Origin: Amycolatopsis alba DSM 44262
Lineage (GTDB): Bacteria; Actinomycetota; Actinomycetes; Mycobacteriales; Pseudonocardiaceae
Assembly (NCBI RefSeq): GCF_000384215.1
Contig: NZ_KB913032.1
Coordinates: 707,021 to 771,020 of the forward strand
Length of the DNA: 64,000 nucleotides
Direction of reading: 5' to 3'
The position numbers were made by a program, and so were the translations under genes. This document shows, piece by piece, positions 63,053-64,000 of the stretch (position 1 is the stretch's first letter; each line of letters opens with the position of its first letter). Below the pieces are notes generated by a model, which ran no database searches, was not told the DNA's origin, and worked only from the letters and a program-made list of their open reading frames with translations.

Positions 63053-63106
63053 TGCCATCATGGCACCACGATGGCGCCGTCGCAAGTGCCAGTTGGCGCC
63101 ATCGTG
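63053..63106. promoter_or_regulatory. Operator array upstream of RHH regulator
   Basis: TGCCAT-C-ATGGCA (63053-63065) is a perfect palindrome starting 3 bp from the RHH start codon. Next, CACGATGGCGCC (63067-63078) and GGCGCCATCGTG (63095-63106) are perfect 12-bp inverted repeats 16 bp apart. All are built from TGGCRCC/GGYGCCA half-sites, as expected for cooperative RHH binding. Confidence 0.75.
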
Positions 63107-63138
63107 CGCCAAAGTGGCGTTTCAGCAGCTCAGAGGGC

Positions 63139-63144
63139 TATAAT
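63139..63144 (+). promoter_or_regulatory. Possible -10 box TATAAT
   Basis: A perfect TATAAT, rare in DNA of this GC content, on the plus strand in the gap 63051-63466. No convincing -35 was seen at the right distance. It would start a transcript with a leader of about 315 nt before the LuxR-type gene at 63467; a TTGACA at 63432-63437 is an alternative promoter element closer to the gene. The gap shows no supported gene. Confidence 0.35.
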
Positions 63145-63466
63145 CACCGAGAGTGACCATTTGTGCCGAACAAGCGAGCGTCCTGGCAATCGTTTCTGTC
63201 CCGAAAGACATCGGGACTGCCCATTCGGCCATTCTCCGCTGGCGCGGAAAGCAGATCCGGCGCAATGGATTGCCGCGGCTATTTCCAGCGGGAAGAATTG
63301 CCGCGAGCCGCGCGGAAAAGGGAGCGACCCACCGTCAGGTGTGGGGGTCACCGAGGCGGGTCGCCACCCGGTCTCCACCGTACAAGAGGTCCGCGCGCTC
63401 GCGCGGGCAAGGCTTTCTGTACTGGCGGCTCTTGACAATCGATGATCCACAGTGGACAGGGAACAC

Positions 63467-64000
63467 ATGCGAGCAGTTCGGGTGAGCGTCTGTGCCCTGG
63501 ACCCCATCACGAAGGCCGGAATGGCCGATCTTCTCGACACACGCGCGTCCGTGCGAGTGGTCGACGGCCGCACACGGGAAGAAACAGATGTCGTCGTCGC
63601 CGCCTTCGACCGGCTTTCGGCCGACGCGGTCACCGCGCTGCGCGAAGTCACCGTCGAACTCGGCAAACCGATCGTGCTGGTGACCGACCGGATCGAGGAA
63701 GGCGGGCTCGCGGTCGCGGTGGCGTGCCGGGTGGTCGCCATCCTGCCGAGGTCGGCGGCGACCGACTCACGGGTGGCCGACAGCGTCCGCGTCGCCGCGG
63801 CGGGCGGGGCGGGCCCGCCGTCCGACCTGCTCGACAGGCTGGCCGCACACGCCGAGCGGCTCCACCGGGAGATGCTCGAGCCGAGCGGGCCCGCCGGGGC
63901 CGCGCTGTCGTCACGGGAGATCGACGTCCTGCGCTTGATGGCCGACGGGCTCGACACGCAGGAGATCGCCACCGAACTCTCCTACTCGGAACGAACGGTG
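63467..64000 (+). CDS. LuxR-family regulator with Asp-less receiver-like domain (3' partial)
   Basis: 178 codons are visible before the right edge. Start ATG 63467 (MRAVRVSVCALDPITKAG). Receiver-like domain in which the beta3 segment is TDVVVAAFDRL with Ala46 at the phospho-acceptor place and LPRSA in the switch region, followed by the start of a LuxR HTH (LSSREIDVLRLMADGLDTQEI, YSERTV). Closest visible relative is the gene at 12728-13408, with which it shares several short blocks including LPRSA. Confidence 0.85.
   Translation, partial: MRAVRVSVCALDPITKAGMADLLDTRASVRVVDGRTREETDVVVAAFDRLSADAVTALREVTVELGKPIVLVTDRIEEGGLAVAVACRVVAILPRSAATDSRVADSVRVAAAGGAGPPSDLLDRLAAHAERLHREMLEPSGPAGAALSSREIDVLRLMADGLDTQEIATELSYSERTV

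Overview
The window is about 64 kb of very GC-rich DNA with near-universal G/C third codon positions, GTG starts next to ATG, stop-start overlaps, and typical actinomycete families (SARP and LuxR-type regulators, DUF222/HNH genes, alpha-lytic-type protease, LanA-like sugar operons). It looks like a Pseudonocardiaceae chromosome, most likely Amycolatopsis or a close relative; that is an inference from gene content and style, not a database match. No rRNA, tRNA, CRISPR array, integrase or transposase was seen.

Layout. 1-7.1 kb: a membrane-bound nitrate reductase operon narGHJI (narG is cut by the left edge) translationally coupled to an HPP-family membrane protein. 7.0-9.4 kb: MFS exporter with a divergent short HTH regulator, and a four-EF-hand calcium protein. 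9.4-19.9 kb: a regulator island with a STAND-type ATPase regulator, two LuxR-type regulators with receiver domains lacking the phospho-acceptor Asp, and two SARP-ATPase proteins (694 and 1217 aa). A third Asp-less regulator is cut by the right edge. 19.9-29.4 kb: carbohydrate uptake and breakdown (binding lipoprotein, GH1 glucosidase, DUF222/HNH gene between direct repeats, two ABC permeases and a DeoR repressor on the other strand, then a secreted GH127-type arabinofuranosidase with ricin-like repeats).

29.4-38.6 kb: serine hydrolase, glmS, a small unknown gene, an M20 peptidase, then a divergent exopolysaccharide-type set: small membrane protein plus processive GT2 synthase on one strand, UDP-GlcNAc 2-epimerase plus DUF2334 deacetylase on the other. 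38.7-46.4 kb: HTH protein, secreted papain-like protease with a membrane-anchored partner, membrane class III cyclase behind an APC permease, methyltransferase, Bcp peroxiredoxin. 46.4-54.7 kb: a cluster of palindromes, two tandem-MerR regulators around a DUF6194 gene, secreted serine protease, two DinB proteins around a lipoprotein hydrolase, an XRE-cupin regulator and a DesKR-like two-component system. 54.8-64 kb: ABC exporter divergent from the two-component genes, DUF2306 membrane protein and TetR regulator, a frameshifted HNH gene, and an RHH regulator-DUF4097-DrrAB-like operon preceded by an operator array.

The most interesting DNA-level signals are an intergenic palindromic repeat family (12.6 and 46.5-46.8 kb) in which one hairpin is a hybrid of two others; a short recurrent palindrome TGTCC-N5-GGACA that cuts across coding sequences using rare codons; and the operator array in front of the RHH operon. 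The gene-level candidates for something new are the divergent synthase/epimerase/deacetylase set, the Asp-less regulator family, and the RHH-DUF4097-ABC operon.
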